Origin: a virus
Length of the DNA stretch: 21,049 bases
IMG/VR virus record: IMGVR_UViG_3300044695_007798
Span: 1 to 21,049 of that record
Strand: one strand, 5' to 3'
Part shown: one piece after another, positions 13,056-20,564 of the stretch
Layout of the letters: each line of letters starts with the position of its first letter
Position numbering within the stretch: position 1 is the stretch's first letter
Program-made: the position numbers and the translations under genes
Notes under the pieces: generated by a model
What the model was told of the DNA's origin: nothing
What the model saw: only the letters and a program-made list of their open reading frames with translations
The model's database searches: none

Positions 13056-13439
13056 ATGCTCACGATCAACGATGCCCCCGCCTCTCTCAGCCCCGCCGGT
13101 GCGCTGCGCTGGCTCGCTCACAAGCTCGAGCAGGCCGCCGAGACGGCCGCCGATCATGCGGACCTGTGCCGCTCCGGCTCCATGCTGATCGACCTGCGCC
13201 ACGCGGCGGAAGCCTACGCGGCCGCCGCGGACCACAAGCGGGCCGCCGCCGGCTACATGGCTCAGGCGTACGGGCTGGAGGGCCGCGAGATCGACCGCTG
13301 CGTGTCGGGCTGGCACGCAGGCGACGCCGCCTGCTACGACGTTGCCGCCGCTGACGCCCGGGAGGAGCACGCCCGCCGTCAGGTCGAGGTCGCCGCGACG
13401 ATCCCCGCCTTCCTCGTCAACCAGGGCGCCACGATCTAG
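13056..13439 (+). CDS. Ala-rich helical protein, 127 aa
   Basis: ATG 13056, with AAGGAG six bases upstream. Almost entirely helical by composition: ALRWLAHKLEQAAETAADHA, LRHAAEAYAAAADHKRAAAG and YDVAAADAREEHARRQVEVA. Three cysteines are present (about residues 44, 82 and 93). No motif or family is recognised. Heptad-like Ala/Leu spacing suggests a helical bundle or oligomer. It belongs to the early transcript starting at 12863. Confidence 0.65.
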   Translation: MLTINDAPASLSPAGALRWLAHKLEQAAETAADHADLCRSGSMLIDLRHAAEAYAAAADHKRAAAGYMAQAYGLEGREIDRCVSGWHAGDAACYDVAAADAREEHARRQVEVAATIPAFLVNQGATI

Positions 13440-13459
13440 CGGGCCGCCTGCTTTCGCCC

Positions 13460-13487
13460 TTGCATCTATACCGCACCGGAATATACT
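13460..13487 (+). promoter_or_regulatory. Promoter with dyad site 4 in its spacer
   Basis: TTGCAT (13460-13465), 16 bases, TATACT (13482-13487), ten bases before the SD region of the 13512 gene. The 15-bp dyad ATACCG-CAC-CGGAAT (13468-13482) fills the spacer and touches the -10. This is the geometry of a repressor operator. Confidence 0.65.
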
Positions 13488-13511
13488 AGAAGCATCGGAG
13501 GACAAGAGACC

Positions 13512-13748
13512 ATGCACAAGCCCCTCAGCATCTCGACCAGCTACAGCGGCGCGACCGACACCCGCGGCTCCCGGATCATTGCCCGCGGCATGGGCCGTCA
13601 GGCCACGATCCCTTATGACTACGCGCTCCGCACCCTCGACCTCCACGACAAGGCGGCCCGCACGCTAGCGGATCGGCTGGGCGTGACGCTGGCGCAAGAC
13701 CCCTGCGACGGCACGTCCACCGGCTGGCGCTGGATCGTGACGGGCTGA
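13512..13748 (+). CDS. Conserved small phage protein, 78 aa
   Basis: ATG 13512 follows CGGAGGACAAGAGACC. The start 'PLSISTSYSGATDTRGSRI' and the IPYDYAL segment, then ADRLGVTL and a final GWRWIVTG, match a short protein pattern I recall from many phages and some bacteria ('IST.Y.GPT..RGSRI.A...... IPYD..L'), with no known function. It is predicted as a small alpha/beta fold. It has its own promoter overlapped by the phage dyad, so it is probably regulated separately from the genes before it. Confidence 0.75.
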   Translation: MHKPLSISTSYSGATDTRGSRIIARGMGRQATIPYDYALRTLDLHDKAARTLADRLGVTLAQDPCDGTSTGWRWIVTG

Positions 13749-13827
13749 GACCTCGACGCACGCCACGCATCCCGGGTGCGTGTCGTGAGCCGGTGCCTCA
13801 TCCGGACCTCACACTAGGAGCCCCACC

Positions 13828-14304
13828 ATGGACTATCTCGACGACAAGATGATCGACGCCGCGGGCCGCGACCTGCGCGGCATGCTGGCGGAGCGCTACG
13901 GCCTTCACCTCAAGGATCAGGGCTACGGGACGCTCGACGCAGGCGAGACCCGCCGCGCCGCTCCGGCCGGCTTCGCCTCCGGCAACGTAGGCGTGCAGGT
14001 TAAGCGGGACCGCACCGCGGACGTGCTCACGGTATGGCTCGACGCTGACGGCGTGCCGAGCGGCTCCTACGCCAGCGCGGTGGACCTGAACATGTACGAC
14101 GTCCCCGGCATCTATGACGCGCTGCGCCGCGCCCTCGGGACGGGCGGCTGGTGGGCCGTCCAAGCGGTCCACGACGGTACGGATCTCGCCCTTGTCGAGG
14201 TGCCCGAGGGCGAGGGCGGCGCGCCCTACGCCGAGGCCCTCGCCGACGCGCAAGATCAGGCGCGCGCCGCCGGTCCCAACTGCCGCGTCTACACCTTCGC
14301 CTAG
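13828..14304 (+). CDS. Hypothetical early protein, 158 aa
   Basis: ATG 13828, with TAGGAG nine bases upstream. Soluble and acidic; N-terminal helices (DKMIDAAGRDLRGMLAERYG), a likely beta section (NVGVQVKRDRTADVLTVWLD), then a further alpha/beta part (WWAVQAVHDGTDLALVEVPE) and a final helix-strand (ALADAQDQARAAGPNCRVY). I recognise no family. The gap before it (13749-13827) contains only a modest hairpin (CACGCA/TGCGTG) and no clear promoter, so it is probably on the 13460 transcript. Confidence 0.65.
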   Translation: MDYLDDKMIDAAGRDLRGMLAERYGLHLKDQGYGTLDAGETRRAAPAGFASGNVGVQVKRDRTADVLTVWLDADGVPSGSYASAVDLNMYDVPGIYDALRRALGTGGWWAVQAVHDGTDLALVEVPEGEGGAPYAEALADAQDQARAAGPNCRVYTFA

Positions 14305-14315
14305 AGGAGCACGCC

Positions 14316-14771
14316 ATGACCCGCACCGCCACGAAGCCCGCCGCCCCGGCGACCGAGACCGAGGCCACGATCAACACCGCCCGCCCGCCTGCGAGCGCCC
14401 GCCCCAAGGGGTGGGCCGCCGCCGAGGTGCAGCCCGTCACCCGCACCGATACGAGCCTGCCCGTCATGGGTGCATGGCTTCACCCCTCCGGGCGCCTCGC
14501 CGTCCACCGCCTGACCTACGAGGGCAACGTCCGCGGCTACATCGCCGTGGGGATCATCAACGGCAAGGCGTGGCGCATCGGCGAGGGCACCGCCGCCGAG
14601 GTGCGAGCGTGGGCCGCCCGGGCGGAGGCCGCGCTCGCTGAGCTGACCGAGGACGTATGGCGCGACCTCGACGCAGCGAGCGCAGCCGACCGGGAGGGCT
14701 GGCCCAGCCGCGCCCGTTCGTGGCCTGACTTCGCCCAGGTCATGCAGAATCACTACGCCACCCACGTCTAG
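14316..14771 (+). CDS. Hypothetical early protein, 151 aa
   Basis: ATG 14316 has GAGGAG six bases upstream and follows the previous stop by 11 bases. The first 50 residues are Ala/Pro/Thr-rich and probably disordered. A compact section follows (MGAWLHPSGRLAVHRLTYEG, then GYIAVGIINGKAWRIGEGTA), then a helix (ADVRAW-like EVRAWAARAEAALAELTEDV) and a Trp-rich end (WPSRARSWPDFAQVMQNHY). No family is recognised. It is co-transcribed with the gene before it. Confidence 0.65.
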   Translation: MTRTATKPAAPATETEATINTARPPASARPKGWAAAEVQPVTRTDTSLPVMGAWLHPSGRLAVHRLTYEGNVRGYIAVGIINGKAWRIGEGTAAEVRAWAARAEAALAELTEDVWRDLDAASAADREGWPSRARSWPDFAQVMQNHYATHV

Positions 14772-14815
14772 GCCGCCGGTCGCAGCGCGACGAGAGCCCT
14801 CCTCCGCGAGGTGGG

Positions 14816-14854
14816 TTGTCGTGGCGCCCCGACCTGCATATACCGTTGTGCTAT
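14816..14854 (+). promoter_or_regulatory. Promoter with dyad site 5 over the -10
   Basis: TTGTCG (14816-14821), 17 bases, TATACC (14839-14844). The dyad-like ATACCG-TTG-TGCTAT (14840-14854) overlaps the -10 and the likely start point. The right half is degenerate (four of six). It precedes the 14878 gene by 24 bases. Confidence 0.5.
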
Positions 14855-14877
14855 CACCTGTTCAGGAGGACCGACCC

Positions 14878-15150
14878 ATGAAGATCTTCTACGACAACGA
14901 GGCCCAGCGCCTCGCCTCCATCCGCAGCCATACCGCCTACATCCTGCGTGTCCTGCGCGAAGACGCCGAGGCCATGCTCCGCCTCCCGGCCAAGGGCAAC
15001 GCCTTCGCCCACGGCCGCGTCGACGCCTACGAGCGCGCCATCAGCCTGCTCTCCCTGATCCAGGGCTCCCTCGACGCGCCCATCATCGACCCGGACGCCG
15101 ACGCGGACGACGAGGTCGAGCCCGACTGGGCTCCCGACGCAGGGCTTTGA
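14878..15150 (+). CDS. Small acidic helical protein, 90 aa
   Basis: ATG 14878, with CAGGAGG eight bases upstream. Helical throughout (EAQRLASIRSHTAYILRVLR; DAYERAISLLSLIQGSL) and ending in an acidic tail (DPDADADDEVEPDWAPDAGL). The pattern resembles short phage proteins with two helices and an acidic C-terminus, but no family is assigned. It is under the promoter at 14816. Confidence 0.65.
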   Translation: MKIFYDNEAQRLASIRSHTAYILRVLREDAEAMLRLPAKGNAFAHGRVDAYERAISLLSLIQGSLDAPIIDPDADADDEVEPDWAPDAGL

Positions 15151-15212
15151 GTATCCACAAACGCAGCAACCCCGACGGCTATGCCGTAACACGATTGTCA
15201 ACGGAGACCACC

Positions 15213-15491
15213 ATGGAACGCGAGATCGAGATCATCGACCCGGTGAACAGCTACAGCCACGTCGCGAAGGTGCACTACTGGTACGTCGATGAGAGCGAAG
15301 GCGACGAGCGCCCGGACTACCGTCTCGACGTGGAGATCGTTGCCGTGAACGTGTCCGAGGAAGACGGCGTATCGACGCGCGACGTGGAGCCTGAGCCGTG
15401 GATGAAGCGCGCCGCTCTCCGCGAGCTTGAAAGCGAGCTGGACATGGAGCTTAGCGTTGCGTCGGAAGATCGCGACGTTGTGATCTTTTGA
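15213..15491 (+). CDS. Acidic hypothetical protein, 92 aa
   Basis: ATG 15213, with CGGAGA a few bases upstream. A beta-rich N-terminal half (REIEIIDPVNSYSHVAKVHY; YRLDVEIVAVNVSEEDG) and a helical C-terminal half (MKRAALRELESELDMELSVA). Very acidic, ending DRDVVIF. Acidic size-matched phage proteins are often DNA mimics or inhibitors, but no specific signature is present. The 62-base gap before it contains GTATCCACA (15151-15159), one base from a DnaA box. Confidence 0.6.
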   Translation: MEREIEIIDPVNSYSHVAKVHYWYVDESEGDERPDYRLDVEIVAVNVSEEDGVSTRDVEPEPWMKRAALRELESELDMELSVASEDRDVVIF

Positions 15492-15509
15492 AGCTTACAG
15501 GAGCTTATC

Positions 15510-15650
15510 GTGAACGACGCTCTAGATATGATCGTTGCGGGGGTCATGGTCCTCGGGACCATCGGCGCCTACAGTCTCATCTTCGTGGCTGCGCGCCAGC
15601 CCGCCGCCCACTTCGAGTACCGATGGAAGAAGAAGGAGGACAAGCCGTGA
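15510..15650 (+). CDS. Single-pass membrane protein, 46 aa, GTG start
   Basis: GTG 15510 has AGGAG seven bases upstream and the frame ends at TGA 15648. It has one membrane segment (MIVAGVMVLGTIGAYSLIFV, about residues 7-26) and a cytoplasmic-looking tail that is aromatic then Lys-rich (HFEYRWKKKEDKP). Its stop overlaps the next start (GTGA). Function unknown; it could be a holin-like or superinfection-exclusion protein, though a single membrane helix alone is not diagnostic. Confidence 0.6.
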   Translation: MNDALDMIVAGVMVLGTIGAYSLIFVAARQPAAHFEYRWKKKEDKP

Positions 15651-16081
15651 GGACGAATGAACCCCTGAGCGTGAAGCTCGAGCTATCCGACGACCGTGCC
15701 GTCGCGACCATGTGCCTGCCAGGGATGGGTGCAGGCGCCACCGTGACGCGCTCCGGGCGCGACGAGCGAGAGGCCCTGAGCGCCACCCTGCGCGCCCTCG
15801 CGGACCTCGTGGACAACCGCCACCGCGCGGCCAAGCGAGAGGGCGACACGACGTGGGTGCGCGTCTCCCTCGACGTGGATGTGAAGGTGGCGCAGGCCGA
15901 GGCCGACCGCGCCGAGACCTTGGAGAAGCGCTCGATGAACGGCGACCGGCAAGCCGCCGCCGAGGAGATGAGCCTCGCCATGTCGTGGATCGCCGCTGCG
16001 CTCCACGACGAGGACGCGCGCGACTGGCAGAGCTTCTCGTGGTCCTTCAGCGATGACTGCGAGGACTTCAATCTTGCCTAA
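15647..16081 (+). CDS. Hypothetical early protein, 144 aa
   Basis: Starts at GTG 15647, overlapping the previous stop (GTGA), with AAGGAGG at the expected distance. Upstream in-frame starts lie inside the membrane-protein gene and lack an SD. The N-terminal half looks like a beta domain (LSVKLELSDDRAVATMCLPG) with a helix REALSATLRALADLVDNRHR; a second strand-helix follows (TTWVRVSLDVDVKVAQAEAD), and the end is Trp/Asp-rich (ARDWQSFSWSFSDDCEDFNL). No family is recognised. It is translationally linked to both neighbours. Confidence 0.65.
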   Translation: MRTNEPLSVKLELSDDRAVATMCLPGMGAGATVTRSGRDEREALSATLRALADLVDNRHRAAKREGDTTWVRVSLDVDVKVAQAEADRAETLEKRSMNGDRQAAAEEMSLAMSWIAAALHDEDARDWQSFSWSFSDDCEDFNLA

Positions 16082-16292
16082 GCCCAAGCCGCACGTCGTG
16101 AGGATCGACTACACCAACTGGCGAGGCGAGCGGCGCATGCGCACCGTGCAGCCTCTTGAGTTCTACCTTGGCGAGGTGTCGTGGCACCCGGGTCGTCAAT
16201 GGCTGATGGACGCCATCGACCTGGAGCGCACCGACGACGACCGCACCCGCACCTTCGCCCTCTCCGGCGTCCACTCTTGGAGAGCCGCCTAA
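16074..16292 (+). CDS. Small WYL-like protein
   Basis: About 72 residues from TTG 16074, preceded by GAGGA eight bases upstream; ATG 16053 is an alternative without an SD. The order VRIDYTNWRGERRMRTVQP, WHPGRQWLMDAIDLE and RTFALSGVHSW recalls the core of WYL domains ('I.Y....G....R.I.P', 'W.L.A.D', 'R.F....I'), here in a short single-domain form found in phages and some bacteria. WYL domains usually sense ligands for transcription factors; a stand-alone copy has no DNA-binding part. The WYL link is an inference from the pattern. It is the last gene before a terminator. Confidence 0.65.
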   Translation: MPKPKPHVVRIDYTNWRGERRMRTVQPLEFYLGEVSWHPGRQWLMDAIDLERTDDDRTRTFALSGVHSWRAA

Positions 16293-16316
16293 CCTTGCGC
16301 AAGCCTGACCACCGAC

Positions 16317-16346
16317 CCCCGGGAGCCTCGTGCCCCGGGGGTTTTT
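16317..16346 (+). terminator. Intrinsic terminator of the early module
   Basis: CCCCGGG (16317-16323) pairs with CCCGGGG (16334-16340) around a ten-base loop, followed by GTTTTTC. It lies 25 bases after the WYL-like stop and faces the converging leftward operon. Confidence 0.85.
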
Positions 16347-16451
16347 CTCGTTCGCGCCGCTGGGCCCGGACGTTCAGAGGCCCCGGCGCACCACGCACCA
16401 GGGCCCCACCGCAGACCGCTTGCCCCGCTTGTCCGCGACGTGGACCTCGTA
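16347..16451. other. Gap between converging operons
   Basis: 105 bases with no gene. Read leftward, GGCCCTGG pairs with CCGGGGCC with one G-U pair but is followed by no U tract, so a terminator for the leftward operon is possible but weak. Nothing else is seen here. Confidence 0.4.
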
Positions 16452-17069
16452 TCAGGCCGGCCGGCTGGCCGCTACGATTCGCGCGAGCCGTTCGTCAAAG
16501 TCCACGTCCACCCGCACCGCGGTCTCGACCTGAGCCACCTGCTTCGTCGGCAACTCGACAAGGCCGCAGCGGTCGAGGATGATCTCTGCTGCCTTGAGCC
16601 GGTCCTTGGGCGTCGTGCCCTCGTCCTGCATCAGGTCGATCAGCGTGCCGAGCGCAGCCTCGGCGGCGTCCTCGAGCTCCTGCCCAAGGCTCTGCTTCCG
16701 GAGCAGCCGGCCCTTCTCAATCGCCGTCTTCACGGCGGGCTCCTCGGCCCAGCCCCACACCGTGTGCGCCCGGATGGACATGCGCTTCGACACGTCGCGC
16801 ACCGTGTAGCCGGCGCCGAGCAACTGGATCGCCATGGCCCGGACCTCGGGCTCGCCTGCGAACTTCGTCTGCTCCGTGAGCATGGCGACCACCTCGGCCT
16901 CCGCCGCCGGCGCCACGGACACGACCCGCGCCGTCGAGGAAACGGGCGGACCGTAGGACGGGGCGACGGGATGGTCCGTCTGCGCCATGCCAGGGAGGCG
17001 CACGGCGTTAATGGTCGGGGCGGGTTGGATGGGCTTCTCTCTTGGCACAGGCACCTCGACCCAAAGCAT
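16452..17069 (-). CDS. Terminase small-subunit-like HTH protein
   Basis: Up to 205 residues. After a disordered Pro-rich N-terminus, residues 72-108 form a helix-turn-helix (EVRAMAIQLLGAGYTVRDVS; SIRAHTVWGWAEEPAV). A helical region follows (KGRLLRKQSLGQELEDAAEA; LGTLIDLMQDEGTTPKDRLK) with AAEIILDRCGLVE, the classic layout of phage TerS-type proteins that bind the packaging site and form a ring. The start is unsure: ATG 17069 has no SD, GTG 17048 has GAGG five bases upstream, and ATG 16988 is also possible. It lies more than 13 kb from terL, at the end of the replication operon, which is unusual. An early DNA-binding regulator is the alternative. Confidence 0.65.
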   Translation of the reverse strand: MLWVEVPVPREKPIQPAPTINAVRLPGMAQTDHPVAPSYGPPVSSTARVVSVAPAAEAEVVAMLTEQTKFAGEPEVRAMAIQLLGAGYTVRDVSKRMSIRAHTVWGWAEEPAVKTAIEKGRLLRKQSLGQELEDAAEAALGTLIDLMQDEGTTPKDRLKAAEIILDRCGLVELPTKQVAQVETAVRVDVDFDERLARIVAASRPA

Positions 17070-17120
17070 AACCGCAGCGTCAAGTAAACGCCGCGGCTCT
17101 TGCTTCCCTTGCGGCCCGTG

Positions 17121-17645
17121 TTACGTCGAAGACGTCGGCCCCGCTGCGTTCTTTCTACGCTCCACACGGAGCGCGGTTCGGCGCGCGTGCAGCTCGCAGA
17201 AGGAGCCCTTCGTCCCCTCGACGAGGTAGGGCCCAGGGTTCTTGCACTTCAGCTTGCTGTGCGGGTCGATCTTGTAGGTGCACTGGCGCTCGGCCGTCGA
17301 GGCCCGACGCTTCACCCGCTCGGGCATGTCGTCGTGTCTCCAGGTCACGCGCATCGGCGTCGCAACGCAAGAACGTTCGAGCCGGGTGGCGAGGCGGAGG
17401 GCCCCGGCCTCCCCGATCTCACGGAGCAGGGCAGCCGCGGCCTTCGCGTGCTCGACGGTCACGGGGTAGCCGAGGGCGTGCCGGCTGGCGAGGATGCCGA
17501 GCGCATCGTCGTCCCGCCTGCGCCAGAACAGGGCGAGGTTCGCCGAGTCCTTGCTCACGAACACCTCGAAGGTGGGAGGCAGCGTCACGGGCACGCCGCC
17601 CTCCCGGCTCTTCGTCGAAGGCCAGAACTCAGTCGGCGTCGCCAC
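17121..17645 (-). CDS. Phage protein with C-terminal C3H zinc site
   Basis: 174 residues from GTG 17645, with GAGG six bases upstream, overlapping the end of the DUF927 gene by 17 bases. The C-terminal third carries C122, C134, C150 and H153 (QCTYK, LKCKNPG, FCELH), a Cys-Cys-Cys-His arrangement seen in short zinc-binding modules of phage proteins. The N-terminal two-thirds is alpha/beta (FEVFVSKDSANLALFWRRRD; GYPVTVEHAKAAAALLREIG) with no recognised fold. Its position suggests a replication or packaging helper. Metal binding is inferred from spacing. Confidence 0.65.
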   Translation of the reverse strand: MATPTEFWPSTKSREGGVPVTLPPTFEVFVSKDSANLALFWRRRDDDALGILASRHALGYPVTVEHAKAAAALLREIGEAGALRLATRLERSCVATPMRVTWRHDDMPERVKRRASTAERQCTYKIDPHSKLKCKNPGPYLVEGTKGSFCELHARRTALRVERRKNAAGPTSST

Positions 17646-19779
17646 GTACCACCTCGTCTTCTGCGACGTGGTTGTCGACCGACGAGCGCGAGAACTGGTA
17701 GACCCGCATCGGCGCGCCGTTGATGCGCGTCACCGTCGTGCGGCTCTTGATGGTCTTCCCGTTGCGCGTGCTCTCGGAGTGGACCAGCCAACCCCGCTCG
17801 GCCCAGCGGTCGAGGATCTCCTCCACCTGGAAGCCGATGGGTTCGAGCACCTCGCGCAGCGCGTGCGGCATGATGTTGATGGTCTGCCACGACTCGCGGT
17901 TGTCCCAAGCGCCGGCCCAGCCTCGACCCGGCACGCGGGGATTGCCGTCGCGGTCGGTCTCGTGCCGACCCCAGAAGCGGTTCTGGTTCGCAGCACACCA
18001 GCCAACGACCTCGATGAACGCAGCGTGCGGCCGGTCCTTCTCGGTCTCGATCTGCATGACCGCCTCCAAGGCGAACGCCATGGGGTCTTCCTCGGGGTAG
18101 GGCACGCCGAGGCTCTCATGCACGATGGTCGAGGCGAGGTGCAGGGTGGCGAGGTTGCCGGCGTGGCGCCGGCTCACCGCCGTGCGGGCGACCGCCGCGT
18201 ACTGGTCTCGGGTGTCGCGCCACACTTCGCGCAGGGCCTCGTGCTGGTCGGCCACGCTCACGAGGTAGTGCATCAGCCGCCGGCCCAAGTGCCCGTAGTG
18301 CTCCGCGATCTGTGCAGCGAGGAGCTCGGCCGCCTGCCCGCCGACCTTCATGCCCACGCCCATGGGCTTGCCGGTGATGCTCAGGACGCGCGCCCGCGTG
18401 CCTCCGTCCTGCGAGAAGGAGGTCGCCGCGCTCTCGCCCGACGTGAGCATGACGCTGCGCCAAGACGCCGTCTGCCTCGTCCCGTCGGGCGCTCCACGCC
18501 CGCGGCCCTGACCGTTGGCGAAGTCATAGACCACGTCGCGCACGACCTTGGTGTCCTTCGCCCGCTTGGTCTCGTCGAGGATGACGGGAAGGTGGCAGAG
18601 GAACCCGCAGATGCGCTCGATGAACACCTTGGTGGCGTCCCACGAATACATGGCCGTCGGCATGTTGTCGGCCGGTCGGCCCCACACGCTGGCCGCCACG
18701 CGCATCGCCGTCGTCTTGCCGCTCGACGTCTCGCCGTTGAAGTCCACGATGAACGAGGGGCTGCCGAGGATCTCCAGCATCGGCGCGGCGCACGAGGCGT
18801 AGAGCGCGACCCACATCGGGGTGAAGGGGCGCATGGTATCCATGGCCTCCAGCCATCCCTCCCAAGTGCCGCCCGGCTTCCAGCCTTCGAGCACGCTCTC
18901 CAACCCGGGCTGCGGGGAGAGCTCCACGCCACCCTCTTCGCTCTGCGCCGTGGTGTAGAACGCATCGGGGAGGAGGAACCCGTGCATCCCTCCCTGCCTG
19001 ATCCTGCCCATCCGGCTCGCCGCCTGCGAGGCAGCGAAGCGGTGCATGTTCTCAGCCTCGAACTCCGCGAGCCACTCCACGACCGCGCCCGACGTGTTCG
19101 AGGTGACGGGCACCTCCAGGTCCGCGAGGCCGATGAGCTTCTGCCCGTTCATTAGCACGCCGCGGTCGATGGGGCGCACCGTCCAGCCTGCCGGGGTGCG
19201 CCACATGAGCAGCCGCTTGGCCGTGCCGGTCAGCACGTCGTGCGTGCGGCCCACGATGAAGATGGGCGCCGTCGCAACACGAGTGGCGTTGGCTGACCCG
19301 TCCGCGAGGATGGAGAGCTTGAACACACCCGTCGGGTCCACCGTGTAGCCTCGCGGCACACGGAAGGCGTCGAGTACGTGCGGCTCTACCAAGCTTGCAG
19401 GCGGAGCCCCCGCTCCGAGGGCGACCCCGAGCGAGATGAGTGTGTTGTCGTTCACCACTCCGATAACACGGTCGAGCGAGGCGCGCCTCCTCTCGGTGAC
19501 CAATCGCTTGAGCGCAGAGCGCAGCGCCCTGCATCGAGTGACCTGCCCGGGGATGAGCTCGATCACGGCGAGGATGCCGGTGACCTGGCCCTCGTCGGAC
19601 ACCCATGCGTCCGCGATGTCTCCGAGCGCCTCGGGCCGCTGGATGGCAGCCCATGCGCCGAGATGGCCGTCCTTGTCTCCCTGGAGGCGGGCCTGCAAGT
19701 TCTGGAGGTAGTCGAGGCCGGCGCTCACGGTGTCGCGCTTCTCCTCGGTGTCTTCGTACTGCTGCATGTCGTCGTTCAT
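17629..19779 (-). CDS. DUF927-type replicative ATPase/helicase
   Basis: 716 residues. A DUF927-like beta-rich region (about 150-320; RGYTVDPTGVFKLS, RPIDRGVLMNGQKLIGLADL) leads into a P-loop ATPase: Walker A GETSSGKTT with K355, Walker B LPVILDETKRAKD with D402/E403, then VMLTSGESAATSF and GTRARVLSI, as in superfamily-3-like phage and plasmid helicase-primases. The C-terminal region (about 630-716) has a possible winged helix. In the family, DUF927 proteins unwind DNA at replication start, often with a primase domain; none is visible here. ATG 19779 is used; GTG 19785 overlaps the previous stop (GTGA) and is as likely. It is soluble. Confidence 0.85.
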   Translation of the reverse strand: MNDDMQQYEDTEEKRDTVSAGLDYLQNLQARLQGDKDGHLGAWAAIQRPEALGDIADAWVSDEGQVTGILAVIELIPGQVTRCRALRSALKRLVTERRRASLDRVIGVVNDNTLISLGVALGAGAPPASLVEPHVLDAFRVPRGYTVDPTGVFKLSILADGSANATRVATAPIFIVGRTHDVLTGTAKRLLMWRTPAGWTVRPIDRGVLMNGQKLIGLADLEVPVTSNTSGAVVEWLAEFEAENMHRFAASQAASRMGRIRQGGMHGFLLPDAFYTTAQSEEGGVELSPQPGLESVLEGWKPGGTWEGWLEAMDTMRPFTPMWVALYASCAAPMLEILGSPSFIVDFNGETSSGKTTAMRVAASVWGRPADNMPTAMYSWDATKVFIERICGFLCHLPVILDETKRAKDTKVVRDVVYDFANGQGRGRGAPDGTRQTASWRSVMLTSGESAATSFSQDGGTRARVLSITGKPMGVGMKVGGQAAELLAAQIAEHYGHLGRRLMHYLVSVADQHEALREVWRDTRDQYAAVARTAVSRRHAGNLATLHLASTIVHESLGVPYPEEDPMAFALEAVMQIETEKDRPHAAFIEVVGWCAANQNRFWGRHETDRDGNPRVPGRGWAGAWDNRESWQTINIMPHALREVLEPIGFQVEEILDRWAERGWLVHSESTRNGKTIKSRTTVTRINGAPMRVYQFSRSSVDNHVAEDEVVRGDAD

Positions 19780-19781
19780 GT

Positions 19782-20564
19782 TCACGTCCGAAGGTAGAGG
19801 AACCCGCGAGGCTCGATCAGGTTGTAGTGGCGGAGCTTCACGAGCGCGAGGTTGATGGAGGAGTGCGCGAAAGGAACGCGCGACTTCAGGGAGGATAGCG
19901 TCTCGCACGGCTGCGTGGGGTTGTCCCACGCCTCTTGCACGGCGTTGAGCACCGCTCGCTCCGAAGGCGTGAGGCTCTCCGGCACAGCCGCTCCGGGCGT
20001 GGGCACCACTCCGTCGGAGAGAATGAGGCGCCGGCGCATCTCTGCCACCAGAGACTTCGTATCCCGGTCGGCGCGGTTGAGCGCGTCGGCGAGGTCGAGG
20101 AGATCCGTCTGCTCGTTCTTCTCGGCGCGCGCCTGGAGGATGCGCACCGCCTTGTCGATGAGCGCGTCGGTCTCGGGGCCCGGCACCGTCTTGCGTCCCG
20201 GGGAGCTACGCTTCCGCTTGCGCGGCATGTGAGGGTAGGGCACGCCGGCCCGCTCGCAGTAGCGCACGAGGCGCATGTAGACCTTGCGCACGTTCATCTT
20301 GGTGGGCTCCATGCCGAGCTCCACGGCGATCTCCATGAACTCCTTGCCGGCCTTGCGGTCGGCGTAGATCTTCCCAGTCTGGAGCTCTTCGCGGCTCTCC
20401 TCGCGGCGCGCGCTATCCGCGCTGTAGCCGGCCACCTTCAGGCGTCGATGGATGTTCCGCACACCGCAGCCCTCCTCTGCGGCCAAGGTCTTCACGCACA
20501 TCCCGTTGCGCAGCTTCTTCCACACGCGCTCGGCGCGCTTCGTCGTCCAGCTCTGACCCTTCAC
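19782..20564 (-). CDS. Multi-HTH DNA-binding protein, likely replication or regulation
   Basis: 260 residues from GTG 20564, which overlaps the previous stop (GTGA) and has GGAGG six bases upstream. An N-terminal helix-turn-helix (residues 24-46, KTLAAEEGCGVRNIHRRLKV), a second helix-rich HTH-like segment (74-103, FMEIAVELGMEPTKMNVRKV), a basic linker (PRKRKRSSPGRKT), a helical middle and a C-terminal winged helix (198-258, SERAVLNAVQEAW; SSINLALVKLRHYNLIEPRG) make this a DNA-binding protein. Directly upstream of the DUF927 ATPase it could be an origin-binding loader or operon regulator. It could also be what reads the ATACCG dyads; nothing proves either. Confidence 0.7.
   Translation of the reverse strand: MKGQSWTTKRAERVWKKLRNGMCVKTLAAEEGCGVRNIHRRLKVAGYSADSARREESREELQTGKIYADRKAGKEFMEIAVELGMEPTKMNVRKVYMRLVRYCERAGVPYPHMPRKRKRSSPGRKTVPGPETDALIDKAVRILQARAEKNEQTDLLDLADALNRADRDTKSLVAEMRRRLILSDGVVPTPGAAVPESLTPSERAVLNAVQEAWDNPTQPCETLSSLKSRVPFAHSSINLALVKLRHYNLIEPRGFLYLRT

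Noticed and set aside
15151-15159. Single DnaA-box-like GTATCCACA
   Set aside because: One box with one mismatch, away from the AT-rich and GATC-rich region; probably chance.
17494-19155. Rightward 553-codon frame
   Set aside because: It is antisense to the DUF927 ATPase, which has Walker motifs and family features. The rightward product is His/Arg/Val-rich with no domain, as expected for a shadow in GC-rich DNA.
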